30,000 nt of DNA, from NCBI RefSeq assembly GCF_030732225.1, contig NZ_CP132230.1:1-30000 (forward strand), given 5' to 3'. Under the pieces are notes generated by a model, which worked only from the letters and a program-made list of their open reading frames with translations, did not search any database and was not told the origin of the DNA. Each line of letters opens with the position of its first letter. The first letter of the stretch is position 1. The DNA is from Streptococcus iniae. Lineage in GTDB: Bacteria > Bacillota > Bacilli > Lactobacillales > Streptococcaceae. Shown one piece after another: positions 1-8,394 of the stretch. A program made the translations under genes and the position numbers.

Positions 1-1356
1 ATGACTGAAAATGAACAAATTTTTTGGAATAGGGTTTTGGAACTTGCGCAAAATCAATTAACTCAGGCAACTTATGAGTTTTTTGTTTTTGATGCTAGAT
101 TAGTTAAAGTTGAAAATCAAGTAGCTACAATCTATTTAGAAAGCGTCAAACAGTTATTTTGGGAAAACAACCTAAAAGATGTTATTTTGACTGCTGGTTT
201 TGAAATTTACAATGCACAAATTTCAATTGAATATGTATTTGAAGACTACTTAGAAGAGTCACAACCCGCACAATCTAATACTCAAGTTTTTTCAAGACAA
301 CCTGTTAATCCATTACCAATTGTTGCCTCTGATTTAAATTCAAAATATAACTTTGAAAATTTTATTCAAGGAGATGAAAATCGTTGGGCAGTAGCTGCTT
401 CAATTGCTGTAGCAAATACACCTGGTACCACTTATAATCCCTTATTTATATGGGGTGGACCTGGACTAGGAAAAACTCACTTACTTAATGCTATCGGGAA
501 TTCTGTTCTTAGAGATAACCCTAATGCACGTATTAAGTATATTACAGCTGAAAATTTCATTAATGAATTTGTTATTCATATTCGTTTAGATACTATGGAT
601 GAACTCAAAGAAAAATTTAGAAATCTAGACTTATTACTTATTGATGATATTCAGTCACTTGCTAAAAAGACTTTATCTGGAACACAAGAAGAATTCTTTA
701 ACACCTTTAATGCTCTCCATAATAATAATAAACAAATTGTTTTAACAAGCGATCGAACACCAGACCATTTAAATGATTTGGAAGAACGACTTGTAACACG
801 TTTCAAATGGGGGTTAACTGTTAACATTACACCACCTGATTTTGAAACAAGGGTTGCTATTTTAACTAATAAAATTCAAGAATATAATTTTACTTTTCCA
901 CAAGATACTATTGAATATTTAGCTGGACAATTTGATTCTAACGTCAGAGATTTAGAAGGTGCCTTAAAAGATATTAGTTTAGTTGCCAATTTTAAACAAA
1001 TTGATCGTATTACAGTTGATGTAGCAGCAGAAGCTATTCGTGCTAGAAAACAAGATACACCTAAAATGACTATTATTCCAATTGAAGAAATCCAAATTCA
1101 AGTTGGTAAATTTTATGATGTAACTGTAAAAGAAATAAAAGCAACAAAACGCACTCAAGACATTGTTTTAGCTAGACAGGTCGCAATGTTCTTAGCACGT
1201 GAAATGACTGATAATTCATTGCCAAAAATTGGAAAAGAATTTGGTGGCAGGGACCATTCAACTGTTCTTCATGCTTATAATAAAATCAAAAATATGATTG
1301 CTGAAGATGAGAGTCTTCGCATTGAGATTGAGACCATCAAAAATAAGATAAAATAA
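1..1356 (+). CDS. dnaA: Chromosomal replication initiator DnaA
   Basis: DnaA is the AAA+ ATPase that binds DnaA boxes at oriC, melts the origin and helps load the replicative helicase. The 451-residue product is full length for the family. Seen in order are a short N-terminal interaction domain, a variable linker (about 85–110), the AAA+ core with Walker A GGPGLGKT at 152–159 and Walker B LLLIDD at 211–216, and the C-terminal DNA-binding domain with the DnaA signature GGRDHSTV at 415–422. The window opens exactly on the ATG, so its ribosome-binding site and promoter cannot be seen. DnaA boxes lie directly downstream, the usual Firmicute dnaA–dnaN origin layout, so autoregulation through boxes is likely but its upstream part is not visible. 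Confidence 0.99.
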   Translation: MTENEQIFWNRVLELAQNQLTQATYEFFVFDARLVKVENQVATIYLESVKQLFWENNLKDVILTAGFEIYNAQISIEYVFEDYLEESQPAQSNTQVFSRQPVNPLPIVASDLNSKYNFENFIQGDENRWAVAASIAVANTPGTTYNPLFIWGGPGLGKTHLLNAIGNSVLRDNPNARIKYITAENFINEFVIHIRLDTMDELKEKFRNLDLLLIDDIQSLAKKTLSGTQEEFFNTFNALHNNNKQIVLTSDRTPDHLNDLEERLVTRFKWGLTVNITPPDFETRVAILTNKIQEYNFTFPQDTIEYLAGQFDSNVRDLEGALKDISLVANFKQIDRITVDVAAEAIRARKQDTPKMTIIPIEEIQIQVGKFYDVTVKEIKATKRTQDIVLARQVAMFLAREMTDNSLPKIGKEFGGRDHSTVLHAYNKIKNMIAEDESLRIEIETIKNKIK

Positions 1357-1360
1357 GACC

Positions 1361-1502
1361 TGTGGAAAAGTATTCTTTTTTGATAAAGTTATCCACAAGT
1401 TGTGAACAAGCTTTATCTCTTGGTGGAACTGATATGAGCTAAGTTATTAACGTTATGCACAAGACCTACTACTACTACTAAATATTATACTTATAAAATA
1501 AA
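1361..1502 (+). other. Origin region (oriC part): DnaA boxes, DnaA-trio repeat and AT-rich unwinding element
   Basis: The dnaA–dnaN gap carries two exact TTATNCACA boxes on the plus strand: TTATCCACA at 1389–1397 and TTATGCACA at 1453–1461. Two one-mismatch boxes lie on the minus strand at 1361–1369 (reads TTTTCCACA) and 1401–1409 (reads TTGTTCACA). Directly after the last box come a short GACC stretch, five perfect CTA trinucleotides (1466–1480) and a run of almost pure A/T (1481–1502). Box, short GC-richer spacer, trio repeat and AT-rich tract is the basal unwinding layout described for Bacillus subtilis, where DnaA assembles on the strand carrying the trios. Assigning the unwinding function here is inference. 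The AT tract runs into the dnaN ribosome-binding site. Confidence 0.85.
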
Positions 1503-1511
1503 GGAGTTTTC

Positions 1512-2648
1512 ATGATTCAATTTTTAATAAATCGTTCCCTTTTTATGCAAGCTTTAAATGCAACTAAAAGAGCTATTAGTACTAAAAACGCTATTCCTAT
1601 TCTTTCAACTATAAAAATTGATGTTAATCAAGCTGACATTACTTTAACAGGATCTAATGGTCAAATTTCTATTGAAAATACTATTCCTGTTTCAAATGAA
1701 AATGCGGGACTATTGATTACATCAACTGGTTCAGTTTTACTAGAGGCAAACTTCTTTATTAATATTATTTCTAGCTTACCAGATATTAGTTTAGAATTTA
1801 AAGAAATAGAACAACACCAAGTTGTTTTAACATCAGGAAAATCTGAAATTACCTTAAAAGGAAAAGATGTTGAACAATACCCCCGTCTTCAGGAAGTGTC
1901 CACAGATAATCCTCTTATTCTTGAAACAAAATTATTGAAATCTATTATTGCTGAAACAGCATTTGCAGCAAGTTTACAAGAAAGCCGTCCAATTCTTACT
2001 GGTGTTCATATGATTTTGAGTCAAAATAATCAGTTTAAAGCGGTAGCTACAGACTCACACCGTATGAGTCAACGGTTATTAACTCTTGAAAAATCTGCTA
2101 GTGATTTTGATGTGGTTATTCCAAGTAAATCACTTCGTGAATTTTCATCAGTTTTTACTGATGATATTGAAACCGTTGAAATTTTCTTTTCTCCAAGTCA
2201 AATTTTATTTAGAAGTGAACATATTTCATTCTATACAAGACTTCTTGAAGGAAATTATCCTGATACAGACCGTCTATTAATGAATCAATTTGAAACAGAA
2301 GTTGTTTTTAATACACAATCCTTACGCCATGCAATGGAACGTGCACATTTGATTTCAAATGCTACACAAAATGGAACCGTTAAACTTGAAATTGCTGAAA
2401 ATGCTATTACAGCACATGTTAATTCGCCAGAGGTTGGTAAAGTTAATGAAGAACTTGAAATTGTAGAAAAATCAGGTGAGCATTTAATCATTTCATTTAA
2501 CCCAACTTATTTGATTGAAGCATTAAAAGCATTGAAGAGTGATACAGTTAGAATTCGTTTTATTTCTCCAGTTCGACCATTTACACTAACTCCAGGAGAT
2601 GATGAAGAAGGATTTATCCAATTAATCACACCTGTCCGTACAAACTAA
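1512..2648 (+). CDS. dnaN: DNA polymerase III beta subunit (sliding clamp)
   Basis: This is the ring-shaped processivity clamp that tethers DNA polymerase III and also serves mismatch repair and Hda/YabA-type control of DnaA. The 378-residue product has the usual length for three repeated clamp domains. It begins MIQFLINRSLFMQALN and ends with the conserved QLITPVRTN tail, which matches the C-terminal clamp sequence in streptococci. A strong AAAGGAG (1500–1506) sits 5 bases before the ATG. It follows dnaA across the origin segment, as in most Firmicutes, and is followed at once by a hairpin terminator. Confidence 0.98.
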   Translation: MIQFLINRSLFMQALNATKRAISTKNAIPILSTIKIDVNQADITLTGSNGQISIENTIPVSNENAGLLITSTGSVLLEANFFINIISSLPDISLEFKEIEQHQVVLTSGKSEITLKGKDVEQYPRLQEVSTDNPLILETKLLKSIIAETAFAASLQESRPILTGVHMILSQNNQFKAVATDSHRMSQRLLTLEKSASDFDVVIPSKSLREFSSVFTDDIETVEIFFSPSQILFRSEHISFYTRLLEGNYPDTDRLLMNQFETEVVFNTQSLRHAMERAHLISNATQNGTVKLEIAENAITAHVNSPEVGKVNEELEIVEKSGEHLIISFNPTYLIEALKALKSDTVRIRFISPVRPFTLTPGDDEEGFIQLITPVRTN

Positions 2649-2657
2649 TAGCCCTAG

Positions 2658-2686
2658 AATAACTCCATTTGGGTGGGGTTATTTTT
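2658..2686 (+). terminator. Rho-independent terminator after dnaN
   Basis: AATAACTCCA (2658–2667) pairs with TGGGGTTATT (2674–2683) with one G·U pair across a six-base loop, and the second arm runs into a short T-rich tract. It lies 10 bases after the dnaN stop. The T-run is modest, so some readthrough into the next small gene is likely. Confidence 0.65.
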
Positions 2687-2709
2687 ATAGCCTTAGGAAA
2701 GGAAAAACA

Positions 2710-2907
2710 ATGTATGATTTAGGTTCTCTCGTAGAGATGAAAAAACCACATGCTTGCACCGTAAAATCAACAGGTAAAAAAGCAAATGAATGGAAAATTA
2801 TCAGAGTTGGTGCTGATATAAAATTACAGTGTACAAATTGTGACCATATTATTATGATGAGTCGCTATGATTTTGAACGAAAACTAAAAAAAGTGTTGCA
2901 GTCTTAA
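2710..2907 (+). CDS. yyzM: DUF951 family protein (YyzM-like)
   Basis: This is a 65-residue protein of the DUF951 family, found next to dnaN or ychF in many Firmicutes. Its function is not established. It is small and basic, begins MYDLGSLVEMKKPHAC, and carries a CTNC pair at about 46–49 in a stretch (KLQCTNCDHIIMMSR) typical of the family. The CxxC could bind metal, but there is only one such pair plus one earlier Cys. An AGGAAAGG ribosome-binding site lies at 2695–2702. The gene sits between two hairpin terminators, so it may be a short unit fed by readthrough from dnaN. Confidence 0.88.
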   Translation: MYDLGSLVEMKKPHACTVKSTGKKANEWKIIRVGADIKLQCTNCDHIIMMSRYDFERKLKKVLQS

Positions 2908-2934
2908 AATACTTGTAACAGCAAGTATTTTTAT
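2907..2934 (+). terminator. Rho-independent terminator after yyzM
   Basis: A perfect 9-bp stem, AAATACTTG (2907–2915) with CAAGTATTT (2922–2930), closes a six-base loop and continues into T residues. Its first arm overlaps the stop codon of the DUF951 gene. Confidence 0.8.
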
Positions 2935-3135
2935 AAACTATGCAACTGAAAATTGGGTCAATAACTAGTTGGGAATTTTTATCTGATTATTGATAGTTGA
3001 TATTTTTAACACCATTAGTTGTTACTTATTTAAAAATGTTTATCAATTTATTTTAGCTTGTGACTTAGCAAGCTTTTTTTGATAGTTTTATGCTATAATA
3101 GTTGTGATTGAAATTTTGAACGGAGATTACTAAAT
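2935..3135 (+). promoter_or_regulatory. Intergenic region with the ychF promoter
   Basis: This 200-base AT-rich gap holds no gene. An extended −10 element, TGCTATAAT (TG at 3091–3092, TATAAT at 3094–3099), lies 37 bases before the ychF ATG. I see no good −35 at the right spacing, which is acceptable for an extended −10 promoter. Just upstream a weak hairpin (AGCTTG 3055–3060, CAAGCT 3069–3074, then seven Ts) may be a residual terminator. The ribosome-binding site CGGAG is at 3121–3125. Confidence 0.65.
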
Positions 3136-4254
3136 ATGGCTTTGACAGCTGGGATTGTCGGTTTACCAAATGTTGGTAAATCAACTTTATTTAATGCAAT
3201 TACAAAAGCAGGTGCAGAGGCTGCTAACTATCCTTTTGCAACAATTGATCCAAATGTTGGTATGGTTGAGGTACCAGATGAGCGATTAAATAAATTAACA
3301 GAGCTAATCACTCCTAAAAAAACAGTTCCAACAACTTTTGAATTTACAGATATTGCTGGAATTGTAAAAGGCGCTTCAAAAGGTGAAGGTCTTGGAAATA
3401 AGTTCTTGGCTAATATTCGAGAAGTGGATGCTATTGTTCATGTGGTTCGTGCCTTTGATGATGAAAATGTTATGCGTGAACAAGGTCGTGAGGATGCTTT
3501 TGTTGATCCTATGGCTGATATTGATACTATCAATTTGGAATTAATTCTAGCAGATTTAGAATCAATTAATAAACGTTATGCACGTGTTGAAAAAATGGCA
3601 CGTACACAAAAAGATAAAGAGTCAGTAGCAGAATTTGCTGTGCTTGAAAAAATTAAACCTGTTTTAGAAGATGGAAAATCAGCCAGAACAATTAATTTTA
3701 CAGATGAAGAAGAAAAAGTTGTGAAACAATTATTCTTGTTAACAACAAAACCAGTTCTTTATGTAGCAAATGTTGATGAAGATAAAGTAGCTGATCCAGA
3801 TGATATTGATTATGTTAATATCATTCGTGACTTTGCTGCAACAGAAAATGCAGAAGTTGTTGTTATTTCAGCGCGTGCAGAAGAAGAAATTTCAGAATTA
3901 GACGATGAAGAAGATAAAGCTGAATTTTTAGAAGCTATCGGTTTAACAGAATCAGGCGTTGATAAATTAACACGCGCAGCTTATCATTTATTAGGTTTAG
4001 GCACTTACTTTACTGCAGGTGTCAAAGAAGTTCGCGCATGGACATTTAAACGTGGCATTAAAGCTCCACAAGCAGCTGGTATTATTCATTCAGATTTTGA
4101 ACGAGGTTTTATTCGTGCCGTAACCATGAGTTATGATGACTTGATTAAATATGGAAGTGAAAAAGCTGTTAAAGAAGCTGGACGTTTAAGAGAAGAAGGA
4201 AAAGAATATGTTGTTCAAGATGGCGACATTATGGAGTTCCGATTTAACGTATAA
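3136..4254 (+). CDS. ychF: Redox- and ribosome-associated ATPase YchF (OLA1 family)
   Basis: YchF is an Obg-related P-loop NTPase that hydrolyses ATP in preference to GTP and binds ribosomes. It is linked to oxidative-stress responses and translation control. The 372-residue length is typical. G1 is GLPNVGKS at residues 9–16, followed by a DIAG G3 motif in FTDIAGIVKGASKGEGLG. NVDE replaces the NKxD of true GTPases, as expected for the ATP-preferring YchF group. A coiled-coil middle region and a C-terminal TGS domain follow, with conserved ending VQDGDIMEFRFNV. It has its own promoter and precedes pth, the same order as in S. pyogenes. Confidence 0.97.
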   Translation: MALTAGIVGLPNVGKSTLFNAITKAGAEAANYPFATIDPNVGMVEVPDERLNKLTELITPKKTVPTTFEFTDIAGIVKGASKGEGLGNKFLANIREVDAIVHVVRAFDDENVMREQGREDAFVDPMADIDTINLELILADLESINKRYARVEKMARTQKDKESVAEFAVLEKIKPVLEDGKSARTINFTDEEEKVVKQLFLLTTKPVLYVANVDEDKVADPDDIDYVNIIRDFAATENAEVVVISARAEEEISELDDEEDKAEFLEAIGLTESGVDKLTRAAYHLLGLGTYFTAGVKEVRAWTFKRGIKAPQAAGIIHSDFERGFIRAVTMSYDDLIKYGSEKAVKEAGRLREEGKEYVVQDGDIMEFRFNV

Positions 4255-4264
4255 AAAATAGCAT

Positions 4265-4304
4265 AAGGAAAAGGTTGGAAAATGAATTTCCAACCCTTTT
4301 CCTA
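4265..4304 (+). terminator. Long intergenic hairpin between ychF and pth
   Basis: AAGGAAAAGGTTGGAAAA (4265–4282) pairs with TTTCCAACCCTTTTCCT (4287–4303) in a stem of about 15 bp with one bulged C. No T-run follows (the next bases are ATTTGGAG), so it is not a standard intrinsic terminator. It may attenuate transcription, stabilise the upstream mRNA end or be a processing site. The pth ribosome-binding site starts four bases later. Confidence 0.5.
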
Positions 4305-4321
4305 TTTGGAGAATAGAGCAA

Positions 4322-4891
4322 ATGGTAAAAATGATTGTTGGTCTTGGAAATCCAGGATCAAAATATGATAATACAAAACATAATATAGGATTTACGGCTA
4401 TTGATCAAATGGCTAAAAAGCATGGAATTAACTTTACTGAGGAAAAAAATTTTAAAGCACTTATTGGATCAACATTTATTAATCACGAAAAAATTTATTT
4501 GGTCAAACCTATTACTTTTATGAATAATAGTGGTATTTCTGTAAAAGCATTATTAACTTATTACAATATTTCTGTGAATGATATGATTATTATTTATGAT
4601 GATTTAGATATGGAAGTTGGTAAAATAAGGTTTAGACAAAAAGGATCCGCAGGTGGGCATAATGGTATTAAATCGATTATTGCACATATTGGAACCCAGG
4701 AATTTGATCGTATTAAAATTGGAATAGGTCGACCAAAGCAAGGAATGACAGTTATTAATCATGTTCTAGGAAAATTTGATAGTGATGATAGCATTACCAT
4801 CGCTTTAACTTTAGAAAAAGTTAGTGATGCTGTAGCATTTTATTTACAAGAAAACAACTTTGAAAAGACCATGCAAAAATATAATGGGTAA
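4322..4891 (+). CDS. pth: Peptidyl-tRNA hydrolase
   Basis: Pth cleaves the ester bond of peptidyl-tRNAs that drop off the ribosome, recycling tRNA; it is essential and cytosolic. The 189-residue product is full length. The catalytic set matches E. coli numbering exactly: Asn10 in GLGNPG, His20 in TKHNIGF and Asp93 in IIIYDDLD. The [13 protein letters not shown] substrate-binding segment is present. The ATG at 4322 is chosen because GGAG (4308–4311) is 10 bases upstream; a second in-frame ATG at 4331 would be 19 bases away. Only two bases separate its stop from the mfd start, so the two genes are probably translationally coupled. Confidence 0.98.
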   Translation: MVKMIVGLGNPGSKYDNTKHNIGFTAIDQMAKKHGINFTEEKNFKALIGSTFINHEKIYLVKPITFMNNSGISVKALLTYYNISVNDMIIIYDDLDMEVGKIRFRQKGSAGGHNGIKSIIAHIGTQEFDRIKIGIGRPKQGMTVINHVLGKFDSDDSITIALTLEKVSDAVAFYLQENNFEKTMQKYNG

Positions 4892-4893
4892 TT

Positions 4894-7800
4894 ATGAATA
4901 GTTTAGAATTATTTAGTCAGAATAAAACCATTCAATCTTGGATTGCAGGAAGTGAAACACTTGCAAGACAATTAGTAATGGGATTATCTGGATCAAGCAA
5001 AGCTATGGCTATAGCTTCACAATATATTAGTCAAGAAAATAAAGTAATTGTTGTTACAGCCAGTCAAAATGAAGCTGAAAAATTAGCTGCGGACTTATCA
5101 GCATTAATTGGTGAAGAAAATGTCTATCAATTTTTCTCAGATGATGTTGCTGCTGCAGAATTTATTTTCTCATCCTTAGATAAGGCTATTTCAAGAATTG
5201 AAGCCATTCAATTTTTAAATAATACGAGTTGTAGTGGTATTTTAATTACAAGTGTTATTGGATTACGAACCTTACTTCCAAATCCAAAAGTTTTTAAAGA
5301 AAATCAACTGACATTTGCTATTGGTAGTGAATATGATTTAGAAACACTTGTTAAGCAACTGTCTATTTTAGGTTATCAAAAAGTTTCACAAGTTACCAAT
5401 CCAGGTGAATATAGTAGGAGAGGTGATATTTTAGATATCTATGAAATCACTGAAGAACTTCCATTTCGAATTGAATTTTTTGGTGATGAAGTTGATGGTA
5501 TTAGAACATTTGATAGTGAAACTCAAAAATCATTAACTGAAAAAAATAAAATTCTTATTGGTCCTGCTAGTGACCTTATTTTAGAACCAATAGATTTAAA
5601 TCGTGGTAGTGATAAACTCGAAAGTCTATTAAGTCCTTTAAGTTTAGAAGCTAAGGCTTATATTTCAGACATTATTGCAGTTTCACGAGATGGGTTTAAA
5701 CATAAAGATATTCGAAAATTTTTATCATTGTACTATGAGAAAGAATGGACCTTATTGGATTATATTCCAAAAGGAACACCATTAATTTTTGATGATTTTC
5801 AAAAAATAATGGATAAGAATGCTAATTTTGATTTAGAAGTTGCTAATTTATTAACAGCTGATTTACAAAATCATAAAGCAGTCTCAAGTTTGCATTATTT
5901 TGCTGAGAACTATCGTCAGTTTAGAGCTTATCAACCAGCAAGTTTCTTCTCAAATTTTCATAAGGGTCTAGGAAATATCAAGTTTGATAAAATGCATCAG
6001 TTGACACAATATGCGATGCAGGAATTTTATAATCAATTTCCACTCTTATTAGATGAAATCAGACGTTATCAAAAATCACAAGCTACTGTGATTATTCAAG
6101 TTGAATCTCATCATGCCTTTGAAAATCTGCAAAAGCATTTAGAAGAATACAATACTGATTTTCCACTTGTTTCAGCCAATGCTATTGAAGCTAAAAAAAC
6201 ACAAATCATTATTGGAAATGTGTCTAGTGGTTTTTATTTTTCTGATGAGAAAATTGCTTTTATCACAGAACACGAAATTTATCATAAAAAAGTTAAAAGA
6301 CGAGTTCGAAAATCAACTATTAGTAATGCTGAACGTCTTAAAAATTATAATGAATTATCAAAAGGTGATTTTGTTGTTCATAATGTTCATGGTATTGGCC
6401 AATTTTTAGGCATTGAAACCATTCAAATTAATGGTATTCATAGAGATTATGTTACAATTCAGTATCAAAATTCTGATCGTATTTCACTACCTGTTGAACA
6501 AATTGAAAGTTTATCAAAATATGTTTCAGCAGATGGTAAAACACCAAAAATTAATAAATTAAATGACGGTCGTTTCCAAAAAACAAAACAAAAAGTTACC
6601 AAACAAGTTGAAGATATAGCAGACGATTTGTTAAAACTTTATGCTGAAAGAAGTCAATTAAAAGGATTTCAATTTTCTCCGGATGATAATCTTCAAGCAG
6701 CCTTTGAAGAAGACTTTGCTTTTATTGAAACAGAGGATCAATTACGGTCCGTTAAGGAAATTAAGCAGGATATGGAAAGTCATCATCCTATGGATCGTCT
6801 TTTAGTTGGAGATGTTGGATTTGGTAAAACGGAAGTTGCGATGAGAGCAGCATTCAAAGCCGTTAATGATAACAAACAAGTTGCTATTTTAGTACCAACA
6901 ACTGTCTTAGCGCAGCAACACTATGAAAACTTTAAAGAGCGCTTTGAAAATTATCCTATTGAAATTGATGTGCTCAGTCGATTTAGAAGTAAAAAAGAAC
7001 AGACTGAAAGTCTTGAAAAATTGAAAAAAGGTCAAGTTGATATTATTATTGGGACGCATAGACTTTTATCAAAAGATGTTCATTTTTCAGATTTAGGCTT
7101 AATTATCATTGATGAAGAACAACGATTTGGTGTTAAACATAAAGAAAAATTAAAAGAATTAAAGGCTAAGGTAGATGTTCTTACTTTAACGGCTACACCT
7201 ATTCCAAGAACATTACATATGTCAATGTTAGGAATTCGTGATTTATCTGTGATTGAAACCCCACCTACCAATCGTTATCCTGTTCAAACCTATGTGTTAG
7301 AGACTAATCCTGGAATTGTGAGGGAAGCTATTATTAGGGAAATAGACCGTGGTGGTCAAGTTTTCTATGTTTATAATAAAGTTGATACGATTGATAAAAA
7401 AGTTTCAGAGCTACAAGAGTTAGTTCCAGAAGCTTCAATTGGATTTGTTCATGGTCAAATGAGTGAAATTCAATTGGAAAATACCCTGATTGATTTTATT
7501 AATGGAGATTATGATGTTCTAGTAGCAACTACGATTATTGAAACAGGTGTTGATATTTCAAATGTAAATACTTTATTTATTGAAAATGCTGATCATATGG
7601 GACTTTCAACTTTATACCAATTAAGAGGTCGTGTTGGTCGTTCAAATAGGATTGCTTACGCTTATCTCATGTATCGACCTGATAAAGTTCTTTCAGAAAT
7701 ATCTGAAAAAAGATTAGAAGCTATCAAAGGGTTTACAGAATTGGGATCTGGATTTAAAATAGCTATGCGCGATTTATCTATTCGTGGCGCAGGTAATATA

Positions 7801-8394
7801 CTTGGTGCCTCACAAAGTGGTTTTATAGATTCAGTCGGTTTTGAAATGTATTCACAATTGTTAGAACAAGCTATTGCTAATAAACAAGGCAAGACAATAA
7901 TTAGGAAAAAAGGAAATTGTGAAATTAATTTACAAATTGATGCCTATTTATCTGAAGATTACATCAAAGATGAACGTCAGAAAATTGAAATTTACAAACG
8001 TATCCGTGAATTTGAAAATCGTGAAGATTATAGACAATTACAAGAAGAATTAGTGGATCGTTTTGGTGATTATCCAGATCAAGTAGCCTATCTTATTGAA
8101 ATTGGTTTATTAAAATACTATATGGATAATGCTTTTGCTGAATTAGCAGAACGTAAAGATAAGCAATTATTAGTACGTTTTGAAAAGGTATCTCTGAGCT
8201 ATTATTTAACACAAGATTATTTTGAAGCTTTGTCAAAAACACAATTAAAAGCAAGAATCAGTGAAAATAATGGAAAAATTGATATTATTTTTGATATCAG
8301 AAATAAAAAAGACTATGAAATCTTAGAGGAATTAGTTATTTTTGGAGAAAAATTGAGTGAGATTAAAGAACGAAAAAATACAGGAGACAACTAA
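4894..8394 (+). CDS. mfd: Transcription-repair coupling factor Mfd
   Basis: Mfd pushes RNA polymerase stalled at DNA lesions off the template and recruits UvrA for excision repair. The 1166 residues match the family. The N-terminal third resembles UvrB. The RNA-polymerase-interacting domain begins near KGDFVVHNVHGIGQFLG. The RecG-like translocase follows, with Walker A GDVGFGKTE at 639–647, DEEQ at 740–743, the TATPIPRTL motif just after it, and later motifs including ETGVDI and QLRGRVGRS. A C-terminal TRCF domain ends the protein. No clear ribosome-binding site precedes the ATG, which fits coupling to pth. Its 3′ end overlaps the next gene. Confidence 0.98.
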   Translation: MNSLELFSQNKTIQSWIAGSETLARQLVMGLSGSSKAMAIASQYISQENKVIVVTASQNEAEKLAADLSALIGEENVYQFFSDDVAAAEFIFSSLDKAISRIEAIQFLNNTSCSGILITSVIGLRTLLPNPKVFKENQLTFAIGSEYDLETLVKQLSILGYQKVSQVTNPGEYSRRGDILDIYEITEELPFRIEFFGDEVDGIRTFDSETQKSLTEKNKILIGPASDLILEPIDLNRGSDKLESLLSPLSLEAKAYISDIIAVSRDGFKHKDIRKFLSLYYEKEWTLLDYIPKGTPLIFDDFQKIMDKNANFDLEVANLLTADLQNHKAVSSLHYFAENYRQFRAYQPASFFSNFHKGLGNIKFDKMHQLTQYAMQEFYNQFPLLLDEIRRYQKSQATVIIQVESHHAFENLQKHLEEYNTDFPLVSANAIEAKKTQIIIGNVSSGFYFSDEKIAFITEHEIYHKKVKRRVRKSTISNAERLKNYNELSKGDFVVHNVHGIGQFLGIETIQINGIHRDYVTIQYQNSDRISLPVEQIESLSKYVSADGKTPKINKLNDGRFQKTKQKVTKQVEDIADDLLKLYAERSQLKGFQFSPDDNLQAAFEEDFAFIETEDQLRSVKEIKQDMESHHPMDRLLVGDVGFGKTEVAMRAAFKAVNDNKQVAILVPTTVLAQQHYENFKERFENYPIEIDVLSRFRSKKEQTESLEKLKKGQVDIIIGTHRLLSKDVHFSDLGLIIIDEEQRFGVKHKEKLKELKAKVDVLTLTATPIPRTLHMSMLGIRDLSVIETPPTNRYPVQTYVLETNPGIVREAIIREIDRGGQVFYVYNKVDTIDKKVSELQELVPEASIGFVHGQMSEIQLENTLIDFINGDYDVLVATTIIETGVDISNVNTLFIENADHMGLSTLYQLRGRVGRSNRIAYAYLMYRPDKVLSEISEKRLEAIKGFTELGSGFKIAMRDLSIRGAGNILGASQSGFIDSVGFEMYSQLLEQAIANKQGKTIIRKKGNCEINLQIDAYLSEDYIKDERQKIEIYKRIREFENREDYRQLQEELVDRFGDYPDQVAYLIEIGLLKYYMDNAFAELAERKDKQLLVRFEKVSLSYYLTQDYFEALSKTQLKARISENNGKIDIIFDIRNKKDYEILEELVIFGEKLSEIKERKNTGDN

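Noticed and set aside
1466..1480. CTA run as a simple microsatellite
   Set aside because: Its position between a DnaA box and an AT tract in the origin gap matches the DnaA-trio layout, so a functional reading is favoured over chance repetition.
2941..3060. Small gene or riboswitch in the yyzM–ychF gap
   Set aside because: The gap is AT-rich with only weak inverted repeats (for example TCAATAA with TTATTGA) and no reading frame with a ribosome-binding site.
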